Of a DNA stretch of 64,000 nucleotides, positions 47,245-58,258 are shown piece after piece (positions within the stretch are counted from its first letter, which is position 1; the number at the start of each line of letters is the position of its first letter). The notes beneath the pieces are model-generated. The model did not search any database and was not told the DNA's origin. It saw only the letters and a program-made list of their open reading frames with translations. Position numbers and translations under genes: made by a program. The stretch is from Ilex aquifolium (Eukaryota; Streptophyta; Magnoliopsida; Aquifoliales; Aquifoliaceae): NCBI GenBank assembly GCA_951799425.1, contig OX637402.1:25971492-26035491 (forward strand), read 5' to 3'.

Positions 47245-50200
47245 TTGATTTTTAATTTGGTAAATTTGTGATAGACTAACTAGGCTTAACCTCGTTCGCC
47301 ACTTTCACCAATACTTCATTGTGTTAATAATGCATATATTGTACTTAAGATTATAATAATGATCCACCGTCATATATCAAAAATATTATTGATGTTTAAT
47401 CTCACTCTCTTTATCTGTGAATCCTTATGATGCTTCTTACTTTTGTGCTTATGGTTATGGAGAGTATACATGGAGAGTCATTTGGAAGCAGTTGAAACAA
47501 AGAAAATACTCTTGACTTGTAGTGCTTTGGTAACTGTATCAGCTAGCTCTTAGCAATTAGCATGCTGTGAACATACATTTGGAAGTGTGAATAGTGGCAT
47601 TTAGCTTGTGGCCTCAAATTTCAACTACATGATTTTTAGAAAAACTTTGATTGTTATATAAATGCATTTGTGCTTGAACTTGGATGCTGTTTTTGGCCAT
47701 GTAAAGTAAAGCTCTTACCCTTTCATTAGACTTTCTCTGTCATCTCTGATCTGTCTAGAAGATTTTTTACCTCGCTAACAATCGGCTCGGACGCCAGACC
47801 CCCCGTGTCCGCCCATCCTATACTAGCTATACCTTCCTGTAACCACCACTTTGATTGCTGTTGGTTTTAAGGCAAACTTAGGTAGAAATCACCATCCCAT
47901 CCTTGAGCAGGCACCAGCAGCACCATTGCTAAAGATGATTGGATCTCTCTGGTTGAAATCAATTCTGTTTATTCTCTTTTTGTAGTTACTGGCCTCCTTG
48001 CAGCAACTTGCAAGTTGTTGAGGAATCTGAAGCTTCAATTTGGAGAAGTTTTTGTTGGTTGGAGTCAATGTCCCATACATGCAAATGAATCACAAATTGC
48101 TATAATTTGGACAGCCTATGAACAACTCAGTAGCCAAATTACTTTGATACTTCTGGGAAAAAAAGTCATGTTAAGGGTTGGTTGTCTAGGCGTTAGTAAT
48201 TTGTAATCAACAGATAGATGAGACGACAGGGTTTAAATTGACAAAATAGATGAAGTTTCCTGATCCTCCATAACTTTCGGGAAGAATCAAAAGAGGCCAA
48301 CATGACTAACCCAAGATATATTTGAAGAGTCACAGCCGAAGTTTAAGGTAGGAGGATAAATACTGGATCTGGTAGATACCCCTAGCATCCCACGAACCGG
48401 GATTGCACAATCCGAAACAATGTCAGTTTATGATTCAGATCGCTCAAAGTTCCAGCCCAAATTATAATCAAACCACAAATTAACTCGTGATTTAAGTAAT
48501 TCCACATTCGAATATTAATCCCAGATCTTAACACTAACTTGTTATTTCGTTATTCTTTAAACTCATATTTTGATCTTTGACCAAAAAAAAAAAAACTAAT
48601 ATTTTGATTACTTGGTGGAAATATAAAATAAATATTTGTTAACTACGTGTATGTGAATGTGTTATTCTACACAAATGGTACAAAATGAACTACAACCCAA
48701 AATTAATATTGACTAAGCCTACCATCACGTTTTGCATATACTCATACCAGTATCACATACTAAATCAACCCACGATCCAACAGCTATCATTGAGTGAGAG
48801 TTAGGCCCAACTCTCAAAACCCAGGGCCAGTCCAATAACGGAGGCAAAAAAACGTGGGCTTTATGCCTCATATTTCATATATCCGTTGTATAGTTGAGAA
48901 TAAATCCATAATATTCTACGTCAATATCAAAATAAATGTATAAAGCTTAAGCTCAATAAAAATTATTATATGCTCAATGGTCTAGATCCATCTATAAATC
49001 AGCCCACAAAATCCAAAACCAATCTCTCTTTCCCTATCCCAATGTTTCACAAAATCCATATCTTCAAATCTCCCTAAACATAGTCCACTCAATTTTGCTG
49101 GTAAGAGTGATAATCTAACTTCAATCAAGAGAGAATCAAAATATCAAATTTTAATTTTTTAAAGTAACACTAATAAATAAATTTTATTGTTTCATATTTT
49201 TAGGGCTTTTGTTTAAATTCAAACTTTTTTTTTTAATTATAGATCCTTTTTAACCATATGTATTTATTTTGATTATATATTATAGACAACCATCTGGATA
49301 TAAAAAATTAAAAAACTAATTATACCTCCAAAAAATATTTTGATAAATTTGTCATAAGTATCAAATAAAAAGATATGTTAGTAATTGATAAGATATGATA
49401 GCAAAATTTGAGAATACAATAATTTGAATATGAATGTGTAGTTGAACTAACGAGAAATTTTTTTTTAAAAAAAAATTATATTAGTATTAAATAAATCAAA
49501 AAACCTCATCCAAATTTATCGCTTTAAGCTTCAATATGTATCAGGTCGCTCTGTCGAAACCTATTCCCGTTATTAGATACAGTTGGCCTGCCAAGGTTTG
49601 GTCCGGTTACAGTTTGAATAAGAGTGTTAGTCCACAATATTGCTGTTCCTTTTTCAGAAATTATTCGAGAATGTAAGTATCGGAGCTGAAAAATCTAAAA
49701 ACATTAATTAACAATTTCTTTTCTTCCCGTTTTTTAATTACATAATTTGAAATTAATTCCTACCCATTATTTTGTAAAACAAAAATCGACAAAATTTTCT
49801 CAAAATACATGACCTCAAAAAAATATCACATATGTATACAATAACATATATGAATAATGTTCGAAATAAAAATTATATTGGGCCACAAATTAATCAAAAT
49901 TTAAATAATTCCGCTTGTGATAGTAATGGGCGAGAAAGAATATGTAGGGATAAAATTACAATGTCAACCTCCCTTATTCTATAGATTTACTTGATTCCAG
50001 CTGTTAGATGCATTTTACATTTGGAATCACAATGGACATAGCTTCCCGCCGAGGCAAATATTGTCACAAGAAACAAGTAACCGACTTTTAACTGTCATAA
50101 CCGCCTCCAACAAAACCATATCAGGAAGCAATGCATTTATACTTTTCTCTGAAATTTGGGCATACAAACACACACAATGTTCCTCTATTAAAACTTCCAC

Positions 50201-50257
50201 CATTCTCTCTCTTTTCCAACTCATTTGATCAAAAATCAGACAAGAAGACTCACCAAA
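45889..50257. other. 3' UTR of the ROH1-like gene and intergenic DNA
   Basis: The first 300-400 bp are probably 3' UTR. No other gene is recognised. Contents include a (CT)n(CA)n tract at 47188-47244 and AT-rich DNA near 48.8-49.5 kb, part of which begins CAGGGCCAGTCC at about 48822 and might be the edge of a decayed hAT element. Confidence 0.4.
47188..47244. repeat. (CT)n(CA)n compound microsatellite
   Basis: About 18 CT units run directly into about 10 CA units. Confidence 0.9.
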
Positions 50258-51472
50258 ATGGAACTTGAATTGGGACTCAAGCTCACCAGAGTATTAGATG
50301 ATTTTGCCGCGGTTGATCTTCTAATCGCGAAGGATCGAGCTGGTCCTCTTTTCTTGTCTAGAGAAACAGAAACCATGTTTATCCTTACTGCTCATGTCAA
50401 AGGTTTTCTCTCTTTTCTCCTATCTGTTTGTGTGTATGTGCTACAATTTGATTCATTTTTTTTTTTTTTTTTTGCTGTATTACCATTTGATTTGGTGAAA
50501 AATTGAACAAATCCAGGTTACAAGAGAGAGAATATAAAGATTGACATCAATGAGGATGGGAATATAATTACAATAGGGGGTGAAAAGCCAGTCCAGGAGA
50601 TGGTGGTGGTGGGAGGAAAAGTGATCAAGAAAGAGGAGGTGATGAGGGGATTCAGAAAGGCTTTCAAAATTCCTGGTGGAGTGATTTTGGACAAAATCGA
50701 GGCGAAATTTAATGAGGATGAATTGCTTTTGACAATTACAATGCCAAAATCAGTTAAAGGTGTTACCAGGATTCAGATTGAAGAGGTGAAGGAAGAAAGG
50801 CTAGCTAGGGGCCGTTCGGGATCACTGGAAATTATAGGCGACAAGGTCACTGAGAAAGAGAAAATGAAGCAAGATGAATATGGAGAGCCTGAGATTGTTG
50901 ATGTTAAACAAACTGATCAAGCTAAGCAAAAATTGCCAGAAGAATATGAACGACGAGAGGGGTATGAAAATTTGAGTCCTGGGAAAGAAGAACCGGCTGG
51001 TTCAAAGGTGATGCACCAAGAAGAAACTCAAGGAGAAGAGGCTAATAATTCGAATGAACAGGCAAAGAAAAAACAGGAAGCGGAGTGTGAGCTGCGAGGA
51101 AAAGAATTAGAGGAAGAGAAAACAAGTCAAGGTGTTCGAGCACCAGAGGAATTCAAAAGTGATCAACAACTTCATCAAGCTGAAGATCAAGGTCAGCATA
51201 AAGAAAATAAAATTGTTCGCGGGAAAGAAGTTGAAGGAAGAGAAAATGATATTCATGAAGAAGTAAATGGTGCAAAAGAGACAGAAGAAGGTGAATCTTC
51301 GAGGGTGAAGAAGGAATACCCCCGTGATCAATCAACTCAAACAGGGGAGACACCTACAAAGAGGTTCAAGATCTGTGCTCCTATGTTTGCAGGATCGGCA
51401 TTGCTGGTCTCTCTTATAGTGTTTGTAATTCATGTTATTAGAGATAAAAGCCAACAAAGCAAAAAACAGTAG
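50258..51472 (+). CDS. RTM2-like HSP20-domain protein with C-terminal membrane anchor
   Basis: Two exons, 50258-50402 and 50517-51472, join in phase to 366 residues. An alpha-crystallin/HSP20-like domain spans about 33-126: AHVKGYKRENIKIDI, then GFRKAFKIPGGVILDKIEAK, then DELLLTITMPK. A long charged, Glu/Lys-rich linker follows (about 135-330, probably coiled or disordered), then a single membrane helix at about 337-357 (MFAGSALLVSLIVFVIHVI) and a short basic tail. This layout is that of RESTRICTED TEV MOVEMENT 2 and its relatives, which are membrane-anchored HSP20-type proteins; RTM2 in Arabidopsis limits long-distance movement of potyviruses in phloem. Most paralogues have no known role, so antiviral function is inference. 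The ATG at 50258 is preferred because the N-terminal helix and domain follow directly. Confidence 0.82.
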
Positions 51473-53060
51473 GACTCAAATATGATGAACAAGGTGAACT
51501 TTTTAATGGCTTATTCTCTTGTATGTCAATAAAATAGCTTGTTGTCTTTGGTATCACTGACGAACTTACAGTGCAGGAGATTGAATAGCAGTGGATGGCT
51601 TTTGTCAAAACTTTACCTCCTTATTCATCATTGGAACGTAATAAAGCCCTCCTCCAAAACTATTCCTTGTAAGAATTAAGATGACCCTATTCCCAAAAAA
51701 CACCATTCCCTTCACCTCCTTCCTTCTCACTCTATCTTTGTTACACCCCTTCCCACGACCAATCCCCATCAAAAGTGAAAAGCCCCTCCCCAGCAGCAAC
51801 CCCTTCCTTGGCAGAACACCCTAACCTGACCCCCCCCCCAAAAAAAAAAAAAAACCAGACCATGCAGCCCCCCAACTCCCTGGCATAGCATGCCACCTTT
51901 TATATTCTTTCTCTCTGTTATTATTGTTGCACTGATCTACCTGGTCCAAAATGGTATTGGAATTGCAAAAGGTCAGCTAGTAAAAAAGGTATTGTGTTGC
52001 CATGCAGAAGCTGCATAAAAAGTAGAACTCAATTCATGTGTCTTTTGATTATGAAATATGGGGTTTGAACTAACTATGCAAGATTAGGTGCCCTCACACA
52101 TGAAACTGAACAAAATGATTGGATTTTGATCACTTTAACAAACTTTAACCAGTTTCTACTCACTCTCTTAGTTGACAGGGCAAAGGCAAAGTCTGTTTAC
52201 CTCTCTACCAACCATAGGTGGGGCTTGCTCTAATTACAACCCTAAGCCCTTCATGATTGACAAGGACTCTTTTTGCACCCCCCACTATGTGCTTGTCAGT
52301 TTCAACTCATCCATTTGCATAGTTTGTTTGGGCATTACATCACAATTTGTATATATAATTGGGTTTGAAACTGGATCTTTTTTTGAATATGCATCAAGAT
52401 AAGTCCCAATAACTCAGAAGTAATCATGCAGAAACCATTCAAGTATAGGCATCTATATAATGGAAACATGAATCCCTTTAAAACAAAGTATGACGGCGGT
52501 TCAGATTGTTTGAACTGTCGATTATCTTCTGATTTACATTTTACTTTTTAACTATAGTAAATCTATCTACTTACATTTTAATATTCTAACCACGGAAAGT
52601 TTATGCACTTATATATCAACCACCTCTTACATTTTAGTCAGAAAAAGTACAGACTAGCGTAACTACTCACATCTATTCGGGACGTTAAAATTCACTTGAT
52701 AGTTGTATGATGAATTTCACTATGAGAGAGCTTGGGACTTCTGAATCCCATTGAGAAAGAGAACACCACCCCAGCAAAGGAAAGGTAAAAAGAGGCAAAT
52801 AAAAAAGAAAAAGGGTTGTTTGATTGCTTGGCAAAACTAAAAAGAAAAAGAGTAAAAGAACAAAGTGCTAATGATTCCAAAGTAGGGTCAAATATTGCAT
52901 AATACCTTATATAATCGCCACCTTAAAGCTACTTTAGATACAAAGCTACAGTTCCGGGCACACGTACCCCTACCACATCTCTTTACATAAATTGCAAAAC
53001 TCTCTCTCTCTCTCTCTCTTCCTTCATAGCAACGCCAGGAAAACCACACAACATAAAGCT
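51473..53060. other. Tail-to-tail gap between the RTM2-like and early-nodulin-like genes
   Basis: It holds the 3' UTRs of both convergent genes. C9A14 at about 51831-51854 and a (CT)n run near 52998-53018 stand out. The open frame at 52692-52880 (minus) has a hydrophobic translation but no family match and no context. Confidence 0.45.
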
Positions 53061-54644
53061 CTATGAACTGTAACCAACCCCACCACCTGCAATCACACCC
53101 AAAAAAATTATTGAGAATCCAATCAAAGACACCATCATTAGCCTCCTAAGACCCACCATAAATATGCATATAATCATGTAAACATACTTATATACACTTT
53201 GCTTTACATGTGTATAGATCTATGACAGTGTCACCATTGCATAATTAAATGGAGACGTGATAAATAGTATATAACATTTGAATAATTGTGTGATTTATCC
53301 CTTCCGGGTAAGACTACAGTACCATTACTGAAAATTAGAATTTTTAGTGGGCTAAGCTATAACTTTTAAGAGAGTATGTTTCAAATCAAACGCTAGAATC
53401 AATTCTAACATTTTAGGATTAATGTTTAATTTGACTGTCAAAAAATTGTTATTTTCAATACAGTATAAAAAAAAACCCCTTTCGATAACGTAGATTAAGC
53501 AAAAATGGAAGTAAACTGTCCATGAGTACCTGTTCTTCATGACCAGAAGTGGGCAAAGGGCGAATTGTAGTCGAGTCCACTTCACCAGTTGGTAGAGGAA
53601 CTGCTGGATTACTGTTGATAAATGGTATACTATCACCTTTGTCTGGAACCATAGGACTCATAGCTGGAAGGATTGCACTTGGTGCAGGACTTGGTGAAGT
53701 CGATTCTCGAGGTCTGAAAGGCCAAGGGTATGCCGGAGAAGACGATACAGAACCACCGGAACTCACTGGTGGAGCTGCCATTGGTGGTAGTTCTGGTGAG
53801 GAAGCAGAATTCTCTGGGGGTGATGACAAAGACACCTTCACAGAGAGCTTATGGCCTTCTTGACATGGTTTAGCAGAGCCATTGTAGAAGGAAAAGTAGA
53901 AGAAACCAGGGCGTGATGGGTTCCACTTCATGTCATAAGAAAATAGTTAGACACGAAGTTTCAGCCATTTCTAAAGTACCCAGATGAACAATGCATATAG
54001 GTAAATAAACAATACACAAAACCAATTGAAAGTAAAACAACATGGTCCAAACTATAAGATTTAATTTAGACCATTTCTGAATTATCCAGAGAAGAATATG
54101 TCCAAAAGCACAAATCTTTAGTAATTTCTCAAGTACCCAAAAGAAAATTCAAAGATCAAGACAAAATTTTGTAGCAAATTTTCAAGTATTTAAAAGAAAG
54201 TTACACACACACACACACAAATTTAACCATTGTTCAAGAACACAAAAGCAAGTCACACACACAGAGGAAGAGAGAGAGAGAGTGACTACTGTAAAAGAAG
54301 TAGAATTTGGTTTGCTGAGTAGTGTAGCCTGGGTGAAGTTGCAGAGATTGAAGGCATTTTTGTGCTGGAAAATGTAAAGATTGTAGTGATACTTGTGCTG
54401 GAAAACTGAGAAGAGAGAGAGATTCAAAACAGAGGGTATGTTAGCTAATAATGGCCTCAAAAATAAGCAAATGAATCAACCATTATGGGGAGAATATTTT
54501 ATACTTACTGACAGAGTCCCCTACTTGGACAATGGGGTTTCTCCATGCTGAAACTCCATCTACTACAAGTGTTGCAGAGTGAGACAACTGGAAGAGTAAA
54601 GTAACAAGGTAGGCAAGGGAGACAAGCATGAGGAAGACTTCCAT
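53061..54644 (-). CDS. Early-nodulin-like phytocyanin (probable arabinogalactan-type), four exons
   Basis: Minus-strand exons are 54509-54644, 54290-54405, 53530-53925 and, less surely, 53061-53186. The total is about 257 residues in phase. A signal peptide (MEVFLMLVSLAYLVTLLFQL) leads into ATLVVDGVSAWRNPIVQVGDSV and the cupredoxin fold (YHYNLYIFQHKNAFNLCNF, then PGFFYFSFYNGS, then PCQEGHKLSVKV). A Pro/Ser/Ala-rich stretch follows (SPSPAPSAILPAMSP), typical of chimeric arabinogalactan proteins. The putative last exon supplies a hydrophobic tail, LMMVSLIGFSIIFLGVIAG, suited to a GPI signal or membrane anchor. The two disulphide cysteines are present, but the type-1 copper ligands appear replaced, as in early-nodulin-like proteins. 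It is likely secreted to the cell surface. The weak point is the final acceptor at 53187-53188, whose pyrimidine tract is poor. Confidence 0.75.
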
Positions 54645-54739
54645 GAAACTGCTGTGTTCTGTGTTAGCCAGAGAAGAAGATTATTTAGACACCTAGAGGG
54701 GCTTGAGAGCTTTGTGGCTTGTCACTGCATATGACAGGG

Positions 54740-54741
<2 letters not shown>

Positions 54742-54779
<38 letters not shown>
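54742..54779. repeat. (GA)n microsatellite
   Basis: About 19 GA units; on the minus strand this is a CT tract in the 5' region of the early-nodulin-like gene. Confidence 0.9.
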
Positions 54780-54782
<3 letters not shown>

Positions 54783-55089
54783 AAAGATTGTCAGGCTTGT
54801 TTGGCTTTTCACGGGAAGAGTTTGAATGGACGACAGAAATGGACCATGTGGTATTGGAGGATGTGTATTTATTTCTTATCTTTTCAGGAAAAGGTGGAAT
54901 GATTTTGCTCCTGATTTCTTTATTTTTTTAAAGAGAATGGTATACCAGAGATAAGAGTGTTGATGAATTTTGGGTGGCTGTGATGAGTGATGATGAGGAT
55001 TATTATTCTAAAATGATTAGTTATGTGATTATCAAACTGGGACTTCTAATTTGGTGATTATTACATATTTTTGGGTTTTGTTGGGGAAT

Positions 55090-55205
55090 CCAATTTGGAT
55101 ATATACATATGCAAAAACCCACCAACTACAGTTTATTTGAATTTTATGCAAACTCAGGACTTTTAAACTTACGTCTTGATTCTTATTCAACCACTAGACC
55201 ACGAG
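55090..55205 (-). mobile_element. Possible SINE remnant
   Basis: On the minus strand, GTGGTCTAGTGGTTGAA near 55200 resembles a tRNA A box and AAGTTTAAAAGTCC, about 40 nt on, resembles a B box. No tail or target duplication is clear. Confidence 0.3.
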
Positions 55206-55656
55206 AAATCAAAATCAGATTAGAATGGGATCCTTGTAGCATTTGGGATCCCAAAAGGAAAATATGAAATCTTCAATGAAAAACCTGAGTGAGACTCGTG
55301 GAAAATGGGTGGGCAAGGCGGGACAAGACAAGGATCCGTCCGCAGTACACAGGAGACAGCAGCAGAATACCAGTGACCGGCGTGACCACCCCTAAAGTTG
55401 TACCGTTGGAGGTGGGCCAACTCCTACCACCAAAAGGAGAGAAAGCATACACAAAATGAACTACAGGACGTGAACAGTTTGGTCAGAGAGGATTTGGAAA
55501 TGTCCAACAACAACCAATTTAATACAAATTTTCGTGTCTCTTATACAAATTGAAAGTGTCCGTACTTTTGAGGAACGTAGCAGAAGCAACTCTAAAGTCA
55601 ATCCAAATACGCCATATTTGCAGAGGAAGACAACAACACACACAAAGTTGGAGTCT

Positions 55657-55740
55657 ACTACCAAAGTAGGGCAGTTTTTGAACTTTATTACCGAAGTACA
55701 GCCGTTTTTAACTTATTTACCAAACTACGGTTGTTTTTAA
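55657..55740. repeat. Three tandem units of about 29 bp at the presumed element end
   Basis: Units begin TACCAAAGTAGGGCAG (55659), TACCGAAGTACAGCCG (55689) and TACCAAACTACGGTTG (55718), each followed by TTTTT. They stand just outside the AAAGCGGAAT array and may be transposase-binding or terminal repeats. Confidence 0.65.
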
Positions 55741-56085
55741 AAGCGGAATCAACAATTCCGAATTCAATTGAAAGCGGATGTACTAATTACGACTTCTCAT
55801 AGAAAGCGGAATCAACAAGTACGACTTCTCAGGGAAAGCGGAATTGATAAGTACGCTTTCTGTTGGATTCAGCGTCGTTTTGAAATTGTAGGAAGGCGGC
55901 TTTGCCAATTCCGCTTTCATTAAAAGCGGTGATACCAAATCCGCTTTCATTAGAAGGCAGAATCAACAAGTCCGCTTTCTAATGAAAGCGTATTTGGAAA
56001 ATCCGCTCTTAATGAAAGCGGAATTGGCAAAGCCGCCTTATATTGAAAGCGGTTTTGTCAATTCCTCCTTCTAAGTTTTTGTTTT
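55740..56085. repeat. Subterminal array of AAAGCGGAATT motifs in both orientations
   Basis: About a dozen copies of GAAAGCGGAAT or its complement occur in 350 bp, often followed by CAACAAGTACG or TTGGCAAA. A stray copy (AATTCCGCTTTG) lies at 56280-56291. Dense subterminal motifs are typical transposase-binding regions in plant DNA transposons. Confidence 0.75.
55893..56039. repeat. 147-bp near-palindrome with perfect 31-bp outer arms
   Basis: 55893-55923 and 56009-56039 are perfect reverse complements (outer arm beginning AAGGCGGCTTTGCCAATTCC). Inside, 55935-55955 and 55977-55997 pair again at about 20 of 21 (CCAAATCCGCTTTCATTAGA). Arms total about 63 bp around a 21-base loop. The DNA could extrude a cruciform and a transcript would fold into a long hairpin. 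Confidence 0.85.
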
Positions 56086-56684
56086 TATATCTCTCCCCAT
56101 GGTGTAATTATTATTAAATCAGATTCCACTTTCAATAATTTATTAAAATAATTTAACATACTTATTAGGTCAAAACATTATACAATCCCATTTTATTTAA
56201 CATATTGGAAAATTAAATTATGATATCCCATTGCATAAATAATAAATAAGAAAACATACTTAGTTAAAACGGTTTTATCAATTCCGCTTTGTAAGTGATA
56301 TATCCCAACCAAAACGTTTTACAATCCCATTTTATTTAGCATATTGGAAAAATAAAGTATGATATCCCATTTCATAAACAATATAAATAATAAATAATAA
56401 AACATAGTTAGTTCTATTAAACAATAAATAATAAAAATAAGTTTCACCAGATTTAATTTCCATAAATACTACCCATTCAAACAAAACCTTAAATCATAAA
56501 AATTATGAAACCCTATCTGGTCAAACTAATATTATCCAAAAAGAGAATTGCAATCTAACCACCCAATTCCTAGCAACAAACCCTAAACATATATAAAGAG
56601 ATTTGATTTTAAGTTTTTTGTTGGAATAGGACAATAATATTTTATTTTAAACGACATAATACATTAATGGTAGTCATAATATTT
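56086..56684. other. Spacer with a duplicated block of about 80 bp
   Basis: Around 56173-56250 and 56315-56395 the phrases ACAATCCCATTTTATTTA, CATATTGGAAAA and ATGATATCCCATT recur in order. No gene is seen. The AT-rich remainder leads to the stop of small ORF C. Confidence 0.6.
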
Positions 56685-57344
56685 CTAATGAAGACCATAT
56701 TTCCAACAGCATAGGGGAGTGTCATGTAAGCAAAGAGTAGCTGGGAGAAATTTTGCACAATAATCATCATCACTAGATTCTTCAAAATCAGAAAGTTCAT
56801 TGTCAGAAGTCAATGATGGATCGGACAGTATTGCATTAATAGGCTGTACAGGGTTAGAATGTTCAATCTTAGCCTTTGTAATAAGGTGGAATCGATTTAG
56901 CCGTCGTTCCATCTGATCATTCTCAAGAGCCAGTGTTGCAATGATATCATGGTAGTTATCCGTACACCATTCCACATACATTTCAGCTGAACGTGTCTGT
57001 GGCACTCGCAATCCATGCCAACGACAATATACTTCAAGTTCACAGCGCTTGAAATAAGATTTCAACCAACTTGGTCCCGGTAGGTGATAATAAAACTCTA
57101 GAGGCGGAACAAAGGTTGCAGGTCCAATCATAACATGGCCGACTTCGGTGAAAGGGTTATGAATGTTGATTGGCTCATTCTTAAAGGAACGTAATTTTTC
57201 ATACCATGTTACTCCAGTGGGATCTGTGTAATTACCAGGTTCTGGTGAACTGAATGAAGAAAATGTTTCATGATGGTTATGGTGGGTTGGGAATGAGTCA
57301 TTGTTTGGTTGGCTTGAAGACCCATTTGATGACGTTGTTGACAT
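56685..57344 (-). CDS. Small ORF C of the Mutator-like element, unnamed family
   Basis: The frame gives 219 residues from the ATG at 57344 (MSTTSSNGSSSQ...). The first 55 residues are Ser/Asn/His-rich and probably disordered. The middle has WLKSYFKRCELEVYCRWHGL, then RVPQTRS, then a helical stretch IIATLALENDQMERRLNRF. An acidic segment (DNELSDFEESSDDDY) follows. The order LR.[LP].PR, then EN..M.RR..R, then an acidic S/D-E tail is shared with small ORFs A and B, so the three look homologous. I recognise no named domain. The helical EN..M..R region could be a coiled coil. It is transcribed away from ORF B, with which it shares an upstream region. Function unknown. Confidence 0.55.
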   Translation of the reverse strand: MSTTSSNGSSSQPNNDSFPTHHNHHETFSSFSSPEPGNYTDPTGVTWYEKLRSFKNEPINIHNPFTEVGHVMIGPATFVPPLEFYYHLPGPSWLKSYFKRCELEVYCRWHGLRVPQTRSAEMYVEWCTDNYHDIIATLALENDQMERRLNRFHLITKAKIEHSNPVQPINAILSDPSLTSDNELSDFEESSDDDYCAKFLPATLCLHDTPLCCWKYGLH

Positions 57345-57820
57345 TATACTGTATGTATGGTTTTCACTGCAGCTAATGTTACTGTATGTAAACAGCAACA
57401 ATGATAATTAGTAGATTGTGATATAGTGACGTGTGAACAATGAAAGTGACTACACATTGATACAGTGATACAGTGATGAGTGAACAATGATAGTGACATG
57501 ACAATGATAAAGTGACGATTGAACAATGATAGCGACAACACAACCATAAATTATTGTGATTAATATGATGATATTGACATAACACTGACAAGTATGTACA
57601 AACAGTGTAGTTTTACATCACCATGGACGACTTATCACTGCTAGTTATGTGTTGCGTGCAGTGTTGATTCAAATCAGAAGTGTTGCAGGTGTAGTCAAAT
57701 CAACATATTTAAAAACATTATAGGCACAGTTGTCTAAACAGTTACTACGATTACCTCTACAATATCACTATAAATTGATTGGATGTGTTGCTTCTCTTAC
57801 CATACCTATCATCTACGAAA
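57345..57820. promoter_or_regulatory. Divergent intergenic region with three GTGAACAATGA-AGTGAC repeats
   Basis: Between the divergent ORFs C and B, the 18-mer GTGAACAATGAAAGTGAC at 57433-57450 recurs with one or a few changes at 57480-57497 and 57519-57536. Shorter ACAATGATA/AGTGAC words lie between. This could be a shared upstream control region or simply a minisatellite. Confidence 0.45.
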
Positions 57821-58258
57821 ATGAGTTACAGTCCACGCGCAGTGTTTGAAACTATGGGATATCATTGGGCGTTAGAGGATGAATTTTTCTATCCTCTAAA
57901 TCCTCGTTTACGTTTCGCACAAAGGTCAGTAAATAGGATGAGGGAGGAATGGCAATATCGTTTGAATGAGAGAGAAGTTCTGAATGAAGATTTACGCATT
58001 TGTAACATACGCAGGCCGCGACAAATTGCCATTAACATGCCTATTGAAACACCACAAGAGTTGGAAGGCGCATTGTGGCGTATTCGTGCTGAAAACAACC
58101 GTATGGCAATACGGCAAACTCGTTACAACCTCCGGCGAATTGCTGGCGACCGTGCTGCAGAAGGTTTGGTAGATGAAGCACGTTTGTGTTTACAATTGTC
58201 TATGGAAGGCGGATGTGTTTCTGACGTTGAAATGTCGGACGAAGAAAATTTCCCATAA
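57821..58258 (+). CDS. Small ORF B of the Mutator-like element, unnamed family
   Basis: The frame gives 145 residues from the ATG at 57821 (MSYSPRAVFETMGYHWALED). It contains RMREEWQYRLNE, then LRICNIRRPRQIAINMP, then IRAENNRMAIRQTRYNLRRI, and ends in the acidic tail DVEMSDEENFP. It aligns without large gaps to ORF A (LRREWAFRY, LRVLGIPVPRRR, VRNENNLMLVRRQRY, SDGYMSNEE), so A and B are clear relatives. It is the only element gene on the plus strand and converges on the PMD gene. There is no membrane segment or signal peptide. Function unknown; a small helical, basic then acidic protein might bind DNA or another element protein, which is inference. Confidence 0.6.
   Translation: MSYSPRAVFETMGYHWALEDEFFYPLNPRLRFAQRSVNRMREEWQYRLNEREVLNEDLRICNIRRPRQIAINMPIETPQELEGALWRIRAENNRMAIRQTRYNLRRIAGDRAAEGLVDEARLCLQLSMEGGCVSDVEMSDEENFP

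Larger units (their letters stand above)
54645..55656. other. Promoter side of the early-nodulin-like gene and intergenic DNA
   Basis: A (GA)n run lies at 54742-54779, about 100 bp upstream of the start codon. A minus-strand SINE-like stretch at 55090-55205 is listed separately. At 55250-55440 there is a more GC-rich patch without a convincing frame. Confidence 0.4.

Noticed and set aside
52692-52880. 62-codon minus-strand frame resembling a signal peptide
   Set aside because: Phe/Ser-rich translation of an A-rich tract; no conserved partner.
53549-53863. Plus-strand 104-codon glycine-rich frame
   Set aside because: Antisense of the Pro/Ser-rich exon of the early-nodulin-like gene.
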